Origin: an uncultured Muribaculaceae bacterium
Lineage (GTDB): Bacteria > Bacteroidota > Bacteroidia > Bacteroidales > Muribaculaceae
NCBI GenBank assembly: GCA_910584125.1
Contig: CAJTXU010000050.1
Coordinates: forward strand, 1-12,011
Length of the DNA: 12,011 nucleotides
Reading direction: 5' to 3'
The translations under genes were made by a program, and so were the position numbers. Position 1 is the stretch's first letter. Each line of letters starts with the position of its first letter. The notes under the pieces were generated by a model that made no database searches, was not told the origin of the DNA, and worked only from the letters and a program-made list of their open reading frames with translations. This document shows, piece after piece, positions 5,831-11,896 of the stretch.

Positions 5831-6661
5831 TCATATCTCCATCGAATTGAGCGCCACGCGTAGCACCGTGAGATTTCGCAACAGGCTCTCCACCTGCGCC
5901 AGAGGCAGCATGTTGGCGCCGTCGCTCTTCGCCTTCGAGGGGTCTTGATGCGTCTCCATGAAGATACCGTCAGCTCCCGCGGCGAGGCCCGACTTTGCTA
6001 TCGTAGATATGAGCTCTGGCTTTCCGCCCGTTACGCCGCTGCTGCTGTTGGGCTGCTGGAGCGAATGCGTTATGTCGATTATCACCGGACATCCGCACGC
6101 CTGCTTCATCACCGGAATGCCGCGCATGTCTACAACGAGGTCGCCGTAGCCGAAGAATGTGCCGCGCTCGGTGACCGCCACCGACTGATTGCCCGAATCG
6201 CGCACCTTGGCGCATGTGAACGCCATCGACTCGGGAGAAAGAAACTGGCCCTTCTTTATATTGACCATGCGCCCGGTGGCCGCGGCGGCCACGAGAAGGT
6301 CGGTCTGGCGACACAGGAACGCCGGTATCTGCAATATGTCGACATATTCAGCGGCCATGGCGGCCTCTTCGGCGGTATGGATGTCGGTCACCACCGGAAT
6401 ATGGAATGTCTCGCGCACCTTGCGCAGTATCTTCAGGGCTTTCTCGTCGCCGATGCCGGTGAACGAATCGATACGGCTGCGGTTGGCCTTGCGGTATGAC
6501 CCCTTGAACACATACGGAATATCGAGACCCGATGTCACGTCAAGCACTTTCTCAGCAATGTCGAGGGCCATTTCCTCGCCCTCTATCACACACGGGCCGG
6601 CAAGCAGGAAGAAGTTGCCCGACGCGCTCGATTCCAGATATTTCTTGATATTGTTTTCCAT
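5831..6661 (-). CDS. kdsA: 3-deoxy-8-phosphooctulonate (KDO-8-P) synthase
   Basis: The 276-residue TIM-barrel enzyme condenses phosphoenolpyruvate with arabinose-5-phosphate to form KDO-8-phosphate, a precursor of the lipopolysaccharide inner core, in the cytoplasm. Family segments are LAGPCVIEG (21-29), FKGSYRKANRSR (52-63), DIHT (93-96) and DITHSLQ (196-202). C24, H199, E236 and D247 match the metal ligands of the Aquifex-type enzyme; E. coli-type metal-independent enzymes have Asn at the Cys position. This one should therefore be metal-dependent. The gene starts 4 bp after the rsmE stop and is last in the transporter-rsmE-kdsA unit. Confidence 0.96.
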   Translation of the reverse strand: MENNIKKYLESSASGNFFLLAGPCVIEGEEMALDIAEKVLDVTSGLDIPYVFKGSYRKANRSRIDSFTGIGDEKALKILRKVRETFHIPVVTDIHTAEEAAMAAEYVDILQIPAFLCRQTDLLVAAAATGRMVNIKKGQFLSPESMAFTCAKVRDSGNQSVAVTERGTFFGYGDLVVDMRGIPVMKQACGCPVIIDITHSLQQPNSSSGVTGGKPELISTIAKSGLAAGADGIFMETHQDPSKAKSDGANMLPLAQVESLLRNLTVLRVALNSMEI

Positions 6662-6665
6662 CTGC

Positions 6666-7382
6666 TTAATTTGGTGTTTTTTGAGTAATGATCGTATGCG
6701 CCGCGCACAGCGCGTAGAGCGCCGCTGTCTCTGTGCGCAGTCGTGTCGCGCCGAATGTCACGGGCATATATCCGTGCGAGAGCGCCATCTCCACCTCTCC
6801 CGGCGAGAAATCCCCTTCCGGACCGATCAGCACTGTCAGGTCGGATGTGCCGTCGTATCCCACGGCGAAATCACGTCGCTCGGTCCGCTCGTCGCAATAG
6901 CCCATGAATTTCACGGCTGACGGGTCTTCGGCAACGAAATCCGCGAATCCGACGAGTTCCACCAGCTCGGGAAGCGTCGCTTTCAGACTCTGCTTCACGG
7001 CCGAGACCATTATCTTTTCCACGCGTTCGCGCTTCACGACGCGTCGCACGCTCCGCTCGCATTCGAGAAAGACAATTCTATCGACACCGATTTCCACGGC
7101 CTTCTCCACAAGCCACTCCATGCGATCCATGTTTTTGGTCGGCGCCAGGGCCAGAGTGATGCGCGGCGTCCAGTGGCGCGTCAGCTCCGACCGCGAAACG
7201 ACTGTCACCGACGTGTGGCGCGGATGGGCGTCGTCTATCACGCATTCGAACAGGTTTCCCCGCCCGTCGACCACCTCGATACGTTCGCCCGACCGCAGCC
7301 GGAGCACCCGCGAGCAATGCGCCGACTCGCCCTCGGGGAGTTCGCCTGTCGACTCTATGTCGGGAGCATAAAAGCGAATCAT
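6666..7382 (-). CDS. rsmE: 16S rRNA (uracil-1498-N3)-methyltransferase
   Basis: The 238-residue protein is a normal-length RsmE, which methylates N3 of U1498 in 16S rRNA of the 30S subunit using S-adenosylmethionine. The N-terminal PUA-like domain covers about residues 1-70. The SPOUT-fold catalytic domain follows, with the signatures KNMDRMEWLVEKAVEIGVD (83-101), VKQSLKATLPEL (129-140), LIGPEGDFSPGEVE (185-198) and RLRTETAAL (214-222). LGxRILRTETA is usual; here it is FGATRLRTETA, a mild change. Its ATG overlaps the TGA of the upstream transporter (ATGA, 7379-7382), implying translational coupling, and kdsA follows after 4 bp. Confidence 0.94.
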   Translation of the reverse strand: MIRFYAPDIESTGELPEGESAHCSRVLRLRSGERIEVVDGRGNLFECVIDDAHPRHTSVTVVSRSELTRHWTPRITLALAPTKNMDRMEWLVEKAVEIGVDRIVFLECERSVRRVVKRERVEKIMVSAVKQSLKATLPELVELVGFADFVAEDPSAVKFMGYCDERTERRDFAVGYDGTSDLTVLIGPEGDFSPGEVEMALSHGYMPVTFGATRLRTETAALYALCAAHTIITQKTPN

Positions 7383-8734
7383 CTGTCCGACTCGATTATC
7401 ATACCGCCGCCGTCGGGACGCTCCGAATCCTTTATGAGACGTGACGGCTCATTGTCGGTCTTGCGGTTGTCATGGAAGACGATCCAGAACATCACGGCTA
7501 CCACCAGGGCGTAGGCGGCGAATATCAGCCACGACACGCGCCAGCCATGCAGCTGGGCGTCGAGAGTATCGTCGGGTCGGACGTTGGCGTTGACTATCGC
7601 CATGGCGGCAAGCGTTCCGATCGTGGCGCCGAAGCCGTTGGTCATGATCATGAAGAGGCCCTGGGCACTGCTGCGAATCTCAGGACTCGTCTCCTTATCG
7701 ACGTAGAGACCGCCCGAGACATTGAAGAAGTCGAACGCGATGCCGTAGACGATACACGAGAGGACGAACAGCCACAGTCCTCCGTCAGGATTCCCGACGC
7801 CGAAGAAGCCGAACCTCAGCACCCACGCGAACATCGACATCAGCATCACGCCCTTGATGCCGAATCTCTTGAGACAGAACGGAATAAGCAGGATGCAGAA
7901 CGTCTCGCTGATCTGCGACAGCGATATCAGCGCGTTTGCGTTCTGAGCCGCCCATGCGTCGGCATACTGCGGCATGTCCTTGAAGAACGTTATGTATGGA
8001 TTGGCATATCCGTTGGTGATCTGCAGCGACACGCCGAGCATCATGCTGAAGAGGAAGAAGACGGCCATCTTCTTCTGCTTGAACAGCGTGAATGCGCGAA
8101 GACCGAGCCGGTCGACCCAGTTCCCGGCCGACGGCTTGTCGTTGACCGGACACTTGGGCATCGTCAGTGCGTAGAACATCATGATGACGCTGAAAGCCGC
8201 CGAGACAAACAGCTGGATATAGGTGGTCTGGAACTTGGCGTCGGCCGGACCCGCGAAGTTCACGAACAGCATGGCGCAGATGAAGCCTATCGTGCCGAAG
8301 ATGCGTATCGGCGGGAAATCGGCCACCGTGTCCATTCCGGCACGCGTCAGGGCGTTGAACGCCACTGAGTTGTTGAGTCCGATGGTAGGCATGAAGAAGG
8401 CCACCGACAGCGAATAGAGCACGAACAGCGGCGCGAACTCGATCTGGTCGGCCGCCATGCAATAAAATCCGGCGCCAGCCATGAACAGGGCGGCGAGCAT
8501 ATGGCACAGGCTCAACATCCTCTGCGCCTGAACCCAACGGTCGGCAATTATTCCCACAAGCGACGGCATGAACAGTGACACTATTCCCTGCATCGCGTAA
8601 AACCATCCTATCTCGGCGGCGAGACCCGCGTTGCTGAGGAAGTTGCCCAAAGAGGTCAGATATGAACCCCAGACGGCGAACTCTATGAAATTCAGCACCG
8701 AGAGGCGGACTTTCAACAATGTGTTGTTCGACAT
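7379..8734 (-). CDS. NupG/XapB-like nucleoside:proton symporter (MFS)
   Basis: The 451-residue protein has about twelve hydrophobic segments and resembles the nucleoside-H+ symporter branch of the major facilitator superfamily (E. coli NupG/XapB, about 418 residues). The start VRLSVLNFIEFAVWGSYLTS parallels the NupG N-terminus, and the loop between helices 2 and 3 has PSLVGIIADRWVQAQRM, the family form of the MFS signature. It would import nucleosides across the inner membrane by proton symport; the exact substrate is not visible. It is first in an operon with rsmE (overlap ATGA) and kdsA, a pairing with no obvious pathway logic. A consensus promoter lies about 80 bp upstream. Confidence 0.87.
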   Translation of the reverse strand: MSNNTLLKVRLSVLNFIEFAVWGSYLTSLGNFLSNAGLAAEIGWFYAMQGIVSLFMPSLVGIIADRWVQAQRMLSLCHMLAALFMAGAGFYCMAADQIEFAPLFVLYSLSVAFFMPTIGLNNSVAFNALTRAGMDTVADFPPIRIFGTIGFICAMLFVNFAGPADAKFQTTYIQLFVSAAFSVIMMFYALTMPKCPVNDKPSAGNWVDRLGLRAFTLFKQKKMAVFFLFSMMLGVSLQITNGYANPYITFFKDMPQYADAWAAQNANALISLSQISETFCILLIPFCLKRFGIKGVMLMSMFAWVLRFGFFGVGNPDGGLWLFVLSCIVYGIAFDFFNVSGGLYVDKETSPEIRSSAQGLFMIMTNGFGATIGTLAAMAIVNANVRPDDTLDAQLHGWRVSWLIFAAYALVVAVMFWIVFHDNRKTDNEPSRLIKDSERPDGGGMIIESDR

Positions 8735-8811
8735 CGATATCAGATTATGAGTAAACGTGATTCAATCGCCTCTCGGCCCGGCGCGTTCGCACCGCCGCCT
8801 GAAGCGCAATG

Positions 8812-8843
8812 CAAATTTAAAAAAAAGTTGCGTAACCGCCAAA
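8812..8843 (-). promoter_or_regulatory. Promoter of the transporter-rsmE-kdsA operon
   Basis: On the minus strand TTTG (8840-8843), a 20-bp spacer that includes a run of seven T, and TAAATTTG (8812-8819) match the Bacteroidota consensus. The predicted start near 8808 gives a leader of roughly 73 bases before the ATG at 8734. It lies just after the Crp/Fnr-like gene, making the operon independent of that gene. Confidence 0.75.
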
Positions 8844-8874
8844 CTTATCGCGCCAAAACAATGTGGCCGCCGGT

Positions 8875-9543
8875 TCAGTCGTTGTAGTCGAGCAGGCCCG
8901 ACCGCGTCGCCACCCACAGTTCGGTTTCCGACACAAGCCGTGCGATTCCCGACATCTCGAGCCTCGCGAACAGCTCGGCCGAATCCGGGCCGAACAGCTC
9001 GGTCAGCGCCTCGCCCGACGATTCTATCGTGATGTCGTCGCATCCCCTGTGGGTCGCGAGCTCCACGAGCGCACGCAGCCTCTGTCCTGCCGTCAGCCAC
9101 GAGTTCTCGGCCATCGCCTCAGCCGATTTCTGCGACATCCTCGACAGCAGGTTCATATAGTTGACCATCACCACCTGGTTGTCCTGGAGCAGCTGGATGA
9201 ATACGCGCTTTGAAAATTCCATCGTGCCGCACACGTCGAGCGCCGTGTAATGGGCGCCGAACCGATTGTCGAGGCCGAAAAGACGGTCGAATGCCAGCAC
9301 CGCTTCCGGCGCGATGGTCTCGCTGACGTATAGCCGCCCGCCCCATACGCGACGCCGCGCACGAACGCGGCCGCTCAGAAGGCACATCACCGTGCGGCAG
9401 ACATCTCCGGCGCGGGCAATCCGTTCCCCGGCACCGAATTTGGAGAAAGTCAGCGGCGTCTTCTCCGCGAACGAATGGATAAACTCACGTGTAGCCCCCT
9501 TGAAGACAGGGATTTCAGTCAGTTTTTCGTAAATGGAATTCAT
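8875..9543 (-). CDS. Crp/Fnr-family transcriptional regulator
   Basis: The 222-residue protein has the Crp/Fnr layout: a cyclic-nucleotide-binding-like beta barrel (about 15-115, with FGAGERIARAGD and CLLSGRVRA), a long dimerisation helix (about 118-145) and a C-terminal winged helix (about 150-218). The cAMP-binding cassette of E. coli CRP (FGExALL and RSA) is not present, so cAMP is an unlikely ligand. No four-cysteine Fnr cluster is seen. The recognition-helix region reads GPDSAELFARLEMSGIARL, more acidic than the usual RETVSR pattern, so DNA recognition may differ from relatives. It has its own promoter, followed by a strong 27-bp palindrome that could be its operator. The target genes and signal cannot be told. 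Confidence 0.85.
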   Translation of the reverse strand: MNSIYEKLTEIPVFKGATREFIHSFAEKTPLTFSKFGAGERIARAGDVCRTVMCLLSGRVRARRRVWGGRLYVSETIAPEAVLAFDRLFGLDNRFGAHYTALDVCGTMEFSKRVFIQLLQDNQVVMVNYMNLLSRMSQKSAEAMAENSWLTAGQRLRALVELATHRGCDDITIESSGEALTELFGPDSAELFARLEMSGIARLVSETELWVATRSGLLDYND

Positions 9544-9558
9544 ATCTGCATTCGATTT

Positions 9559-9585
9559 GGAGCGTGCGGACAGGCCACACGCTCC
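9559..9585. promoter_or_regulatory. 27-bp palindrome downstream of the Crp/Fnr-like gene promoter
   Basis: GGAGCGTG (9559-9566) and CACGCTCC (9578-9585) are perfect 8-bp inverted repeats around an 11-bp centre, extending to 9 bp with the flanking T/A, plus an inner GG/CC pair after one mismatch. It covers the predicted transcription start and leader of the regulator gene. It could be an operator for autoregulation or an RNA hairpin in the leader; the sequence does not decide. Confidence 0.6.
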
Positions 9586-9586
9586 A

Positions 9587-9618
9587 CAAAATTACAAAAC
9601 ATCCGCGAGACGTGCAAC
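9587..9618 (-). promoter_or_regulatory. Promoter of the Crp/Fnr-like gene
   Basis: On the minus strand TAATTTTG (9587-9594) is a full -7 match; GTTG (9615-9618) 20 bp upstream is a one-mismatch -33 box. The predicted start near 9583 falls at the edge of the palindrome. For the divergent acetyltransferase gene no matching box was found in 9619-9747. Confidence 0.65.
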
Positions 9619-9747
9619 ACCCGACAAAAATCCGTGTCTTCAAAACCGGAATTTCCGACACCGCATTTACGCGCAGATCATGTGCTCTATCGCCGTTTGC
9701 GGACACGGCGCAAAACAAATCGGCACGGCGTCCGTTGTTTAAGCATT

Positions 9748-10236
9748 ATGAATGGAATACGCAGAGTGCGACACAGCGACGCCGCCGACATATGCCGCAT
9801 ATATAACCCCTATGTGACCGGCACCGACATCAGCTTCGAGTCGGAACCGCTGGACGAAAAGATGATGACGGATCGTATCGAAGAGATCTCAAGTCATTGC
9901 CCATGGCTCGTATATGAAGAGGACGGGGCGGTGACCGGATTCTGCTATGTTCATCCCTGGAAGGTAAGGGCCGCATACTCGCCGACGATGGAGTCGTCGA
10001 TATATCTGTCGCCGGAAGCCGAAGGGTGCGGCGTCGGCAAGGGACTCATGCGTACGCTAATCGACGAATGCCGACGCATAGGAGTGCACAGCATCATCGC
10101 GTGCATCACGGCCGACAACGTCCGCAGCATCCGGTTTCATGAGCGGTTGGGATTCCGGACCGTATCCCACTTCCGCGAGGTAGGCCGCAAATTCGGCCGT
10201 TGGCTCGACGTTGTAGACATGCAGCTCATGCTATAA
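9748..10236 (+). CDS. GNAT-family N-acetyltransferase (phosphinothricin/methionine-sulfoximine acetyltransferase-like)
   Basis: The 162-residue protein is a single GNAT domain that transfers acetyl from acetyl-CoA to an amine. The order of motifs matches the PAT/MnaT branch: RRVRHSDAADICRIYNPYV (5-23), SFESEPLD (29-36), the acetyl-CoA loop EGCGVGKGLM (92-101), then CITADNVRSIRFHERLGF (119-136) and GRWLDVVDMQLML at the end. The usual R/QxxGxG/A at the CoA loop begins with Glu here. The ATG at 9748 was chosen because homology begins with MNGIRRV; the longer open frame upstream overlaps the promoter of the divergent regulator. The real substrate is not known: members of this branch often act on amino acids such as methionine derivatives. 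Confidence 0.88.
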   Translation: MNGIRRVRHSDAADICRIYNPYVTGTDISFESEPLDEKMMTDRIEEISSHCPWLVYEEDGAVTGFCYVHPWKVRAAYSPTMESSIYLSPEAEGCGVGKGLMRTLIDECRRIGVHSIIACITADNVRSIRFHERLGFRTVSHFREVGRKFGRWLDVVDMQLML

Positions 10237-10244
10237 CTTACATA

Positions 10245-10292
10245 ATTATCCAGACAACAGGGAGTATCATTATCCAGACAACAGGTAGTATC
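10245..10292. repeat. Tandem 24-bp duplication
   Basis: Two adjacent 24-bp units (10245-10268 and 10269-10292) begin ATTATCCAGACAACAGG and differ at one base (G versus T at unit position 18). They start 8 bp after the acetyltransferase stop and end where the terminase remnant begins, so they mark the junction between core and phage-derived DNA. Confidence 0.9.
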
Positions 10293-10513
10293 CGTCGGCC
10301 GTGGAGTCGTTCGAGGTGGGCATCCGCACGGGGCGGCTCGTGATCGACGACAATCCTATCAACGCATTCTGTTTCTCGAACGCCTATCTGGACGAGGACT
10401 CGATGCGCAACAAGAAACCACAGAAAAAATTTCACAACGGCAAGATCGACGGGGTGATCACGAAGCTGATGTGCCTCAAGCTCTTCGCCGACACAATGAT
10501 GACACCGCTATGA
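10289..10513 (+). pseudogene. Phage terminase large subunit, C-terminal remnant
   Basis: The frame from 10289 reads YPSAVESFEVGIRTGRLVID, then DNPINAFCFSNAYLD, and ends GKIDGVITKLMCLKLFADTM. This order (start of the SFE segment, NPxxxxxxSN, then KIDGxxAxxM) is the C-terminal end of phage TerL proteins, where the KIDG aspartate belongs to the nuclease active site. In-frame TAG stands at 10286-10288, and the ATPase and most nuclease residues are missing; a full protein is about 450-550 residues. It is therefore a prophage scar. An ORF from the GTG at 10301 is possible but unlikely to be expressed. Family recognition rests on 75 residues. Confidence 0.65.
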
Positions 10514-10562
10514 GCCAACATTTTTTTTATCCGCAGACAGGAATTTTTTTTGCAAAAAACAT

Positions 10563-10593
10563 TTTGCTAAACCAAAATTTAGCATTAACTTTG
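10563..10593 (+). promoter_or_regulatory. Promoter and palindromic operator of hicAB
   Basis: TTTG (10563-10566), a 19-bp spacer and TAACTTTG (10586-10593) match the Bacteroidota consensus. Between the boxes, TGCTAAA (10565-10571) and TTTAGCA (10578-10584) form a perfect dyad with a 6-bp centre. Such a site in the spacer fits an operator bound by the HicB antitoxin, which would repress the operon (known in other HicAB systems; inferred here). Confidence 0.8.
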
Positions 10594-10616
10594 CAGTGTA
10601 ATCAAACGAGAGGACA

Positions 10617-10805
10617 ATGAAGTACAACGAACTGCACAGGAAACTTCGGAAAGCCGGATGTTATCCTACCGGAGAATCCCGGGCCGGGCATCCTGAGTGG
10701 TACTCGCCTCAAACAGGCAAGAGATTCACCACAAGCAATCACGAAGCTCAGGAAGTCAAGAACGGAACTCTGAGATCCATACTCCGTGACGCCGGAGTCA
10801 AGTAA
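10617..10805 (+). CDS. hicA: HicA-family mRNA interferase toxin
   Basis: The 62-residue protein has the compact double-stranded-RNA-binding fold pattern of HicA: KYNELHRKLRKAGCYP (2-17), RAGHPEWYSPQTGKRF (22-37) with the likely catalytic H25, and GTLRSILRDAGVK (50-62). HicA cleaves mRNA in the ribosome-associated or free state and stops growth until neutralised by HicB. The motif here is GH rather than the frequent SH. AGGA lies five bases before the ATG. It is first in the operon, followed after 75 bp by hicB, an unusually wide gap that holds an RNA hairpin and a possible promoter. Confidence 0.9.
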   Translation: MKYNELHRKLRKAGCYPTGESRAGHPEWYSPQTGKRFTTSNHEAQEVKNGTLRSILRDAGVK

Positions 10806-10842
10806 GGGACAGACCTTGGCCCCTCCCTTTCCAACTCCGGCT
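10791..10842 (+). promoter_or_regulatory. Intercistronic hairpin between hicA and hicB
   Basis: GCCGGAGT (10791-10798) pairs with ACTCCGGC (10835-10842), and inside that AAGGGA (10805-10810) pairs with TCCCTT (10825-10830). The structure starts in the last codons of hicA and covers its stop. It may pause or end transcripts, or protect mRNA. It is followed by a TAAGTTTG box. Confidence 0.65.
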
Positions 10843-10847
10843 AAGAT

Positions 10848-10855
10848 AAGTTTGT
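10848..10855 (+). promoter_or_regulatory. Possible internal promoter for hicB (-7 box only)
   Basis: TAAGTTTG is a full match to the -7 consensus and lies 25 bp before the hicB ATG, right after the hairpin. No good TTTG -33 box is found 19-21 bp upstream, so the promoter call is weak. If real, it would let the antitoxin be made without the toxin. Confidence 0.35.
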
Positions 10856-10880
10856 TAAACAATAATAAAGCATCACGACA

Positions 10881-11288
10881 ATGAAAACAGTCAGAGTATT
10901 TATCGAACGCGGCAAGGATGGTTCCTATGGAGCCTACATGCCGGATGAAAACAATCTCTCCTATGGGGTGATTGGTGACGGCGATACAGCGGAGGCGGCT
11001 ATCGCCGACTTCAAGGCGGTGTACGAGGATATGAAGGCGTCATATCAGAAAGAAGGCCGGCCTTTCGAGGAAGTCGATTTCGCGTTTTCCTACGATCTTC
11101 CCTCATTCCTGGTATATTACGCCGATCTGTTATCCTATAAGGGACTGTCGAAGCTCACTGGGATTGCTCCGGCTCAATTGTCGCAGTATATCTCAGGCTA
11201 CCGCAATCCATCGCCCAAGACCACTCGGAAAATCCAGAACGCGCTTCACGCGTTCGGTAACGAATTAAGTCAGCTTCAACTCGTTTGA
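10881..11288 (+). CDS. hicB: HicB-family antitoxin with C-terminal HTH
   Basis: The 135-residue protein has the HicB partial RNase-H-like N-terminal domain (MKTVRVFIERGKDGSYGAYM, then DGDTAEAAIADFKAVYEDM, about 1-70) and a C-terminal XRE-type helix-turn-helix (YKGLSKLTGIAPAQLSQYIS, then GYRNPSPKTTRKIQNALHAF, about 88-128). The first part should bind and block HicA; the second should bind the operator in the hicA promoter. The ATG at 10881 follows GACA, as at hicA. It is last in the operon and ends just before a strong terminator. Confidence 0.92.
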   Translation: MKTVRVFIERGKDGSYGAYMPDENNLSYGVIGDGDTAEAAIADFKAVYEDMKASYQKEGRPFEEVDFAFSYDLPSFLVYYADLLSYKGLSKLTGIAPAQLSQYISGYRNPSPKTTRKIQNALHAFGNELSQLQLV

Positions 11289-11319
11289 TTTACACCTTGA
11301 CATTGTTTCTCGCTGACTT

Positions 11320-11354
11320 GCGCCCCCGTCATTCGCGTCGGGGGTGCTTTTTTT
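11320..11354 (+). terminator. Rho-independent terminator of hicAB
   Basis: A 9-bp stem GCGCCCCCG (11320-11328) / CGGGGGTGC (11339-11347), with one G-T wobble and a 10-base loop, is followed by seven T (11348-11354). It lies 31 bp after the hicB stop codon. Confidence 0.9.
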
Positions 11355-11375
11355 CGTGCCGCCATACAAATGCAG

Positions 11376-11403
11376 CGGCCCCCGGCGTGGAAACCGGGGG
11401 CCG
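11376..11403. terminator. GC-rich hairpin at the 3' end of the small minus-strand gene
   Basis: CGGCCCCCGG (11376-11385) and CCGGGGGCCG (11394-11403) form a perfect 10-bp stem with an 8-base loop, starting 6 bp after the stop of the 78-residue gene (11410). The minus-strand sequence after it (CTGCATTTG) has only a short T run, so termination is probable but not certain. Confidence 0.6.
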
Positions 11404-11409
11404 TGACGG

Positions 11410-11646
11410 TCAGTCTTTGTCGCGCTCGATTGAGATCTCGAGGCCGAAGATGGTCTTTTTGTTCCGCTCTTCGGCGTAGGCCTCGATAGCGGCGTTGATG
11501 AACTCGGAAAGCGGCGTGTCGGCCTCGTCGAGTATCCGGGCCACCTTCTCATTGGCGCTGAAGAACACGCGCCGCGCGCAGGTCTTCTTTCGCCCGGAGC
11601 CGTCGCGGCGACCGCCCCACCCTTTTTTCTCACTCTTCTCTTGCAT
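11410..11646 (-). CDS. Small basic, ribbon-helix-helix-like protein (putative DNA-binding)
   Basis: The 78-residue product has a basic glycine-rich head (GWGGRRDGSGRKK, 9-21), like the GGxRxGSGRKK start of many small plasmid and phage proteins. It is followed by RVFFSANEKVARILDEADT (26-44) and PLSEFINAAIEAYAEERNKK (45-64), a beta-strand/helix/helix pattern typical of CopG-like regulators. The acidic tail ends IERDKD. The function is not known; a regulator of the accessory region is the likeliest reading. It is convergent with hicAB, separated by two hairpins, and has a long leader starting from a promoter in an inverted repeat. Base content and context fit mobile DNA. Confidence 0.65.
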   Translation of the reverse strand: MQEKSEKKGWGGRRDGSGRKKTCARRVFFSANEKVARILDEADTPLSEFINAAIEAYAEERNKKTIFGLEISIERDKD

Positions 11647-11687
11647 AATCGCTGAAAATTAATTAACTTAGCACCGTAAATCCGATT

Positions 11688-11709
11688 GGGTAGGTCTTTC
11701 GACATACCC
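11688..11709 (-). promoter_or_regulatory. GAAA-capped hairpin in the leader of the small regulator gene
   Basis: On the minus strand GGGTA-T-GTC, loop GAAA, GAC-C-TACCC forms a stem of 5 + 3 bp with one mismatch, topped by a GNRA tetraloop. It lies about 40 bases before the ATG of the 78-residue gene and just after the small 22-codon frame. This is a stable RNA shape; no known riboswitch was recognised. Confidence 0.45.
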
Positions 11710-11715
11710 GAGGGT

Positions 11716-11784
11716 TCAGAACTTTATCGTAATCTTGATTCTGATACCCCACACTTTGAAAGAGATTGTGCATTTGGCTTTCAT
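11716..11784 (-). CDS. Possible 22-residue leader peptide
   Basis: A minus-strand frame from the ATG at 11784 reads MKAKCTISFKVWGIRIKITI then KF and stops at 11716. It alternates hydrophobic and basic residues, with five Ile and six Lys. It lies between the promoter at 11865-11896 and the small regulator gene, which starts 69 bp downstream. The weak GGA nine bases before the ATG gives little support. It could be a leader peptide, a real microprotein or chance. Confidence 0.3.
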   Translation of the reverse strand: MKAKCTISFKVWGIRIKITIKF

Positions 11785-11864
11785 CGTGTCCGGATTTTCG
11801 GTTTCGCGCCCTGCTCTTCGGGTGAGGTCGCTTAACCCGTAACCAACCTCCGTTGATTACATTA

Positions 11865-11896
11865 CAAAGTTACAAAAATATTTTGAAATACGCAAT
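11865..11896 (-). promoter_or_regulatory. Promoter of the small regulator gene and its leader
   Basis: On the minus strand TAACTTTG (11865-11872) is a full -7 match, with ATTG (11893-11896) 20 bp upstream as a one-mismatch -33 box. Transcription from about 11861 would give a leader of about 215 bases. The leader contains complementary segments (GGAGGT with ACCTC, CGGGT with ACCCG) that can pair in two exclusive ways. Confidence 0.6.

Noticed and set aside
7472..8368. 298-residue open frame on the plus strand opposite the transporter
   Set aside because: Antisense of a GC-rich membrane-protein gene, dominated by His, Asp, Glu and Arg; no recognisable domain.
10245..10292. CRISPR repeats
   Set aside because: The two 24-bp units are directly adjacent with no spacers, and no cas genes are in the window.
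10602..10862. 86-residue minus-strand frame opposite hicA
   Set aside because: It overlaps hicA, its promoter-proximal start and the intercistronic hairpin, and shows no family match; HicA is clearly coding on the plus strand.
11265..11705. 146-residue minus-strand frame overlapping the 78-residue gene
   Set aside because: Arg/Pro/Ser-rich low-complexity reading in another frame that runs through two hairpins and into hicB. The 78-residue frame has the better protein pattern.
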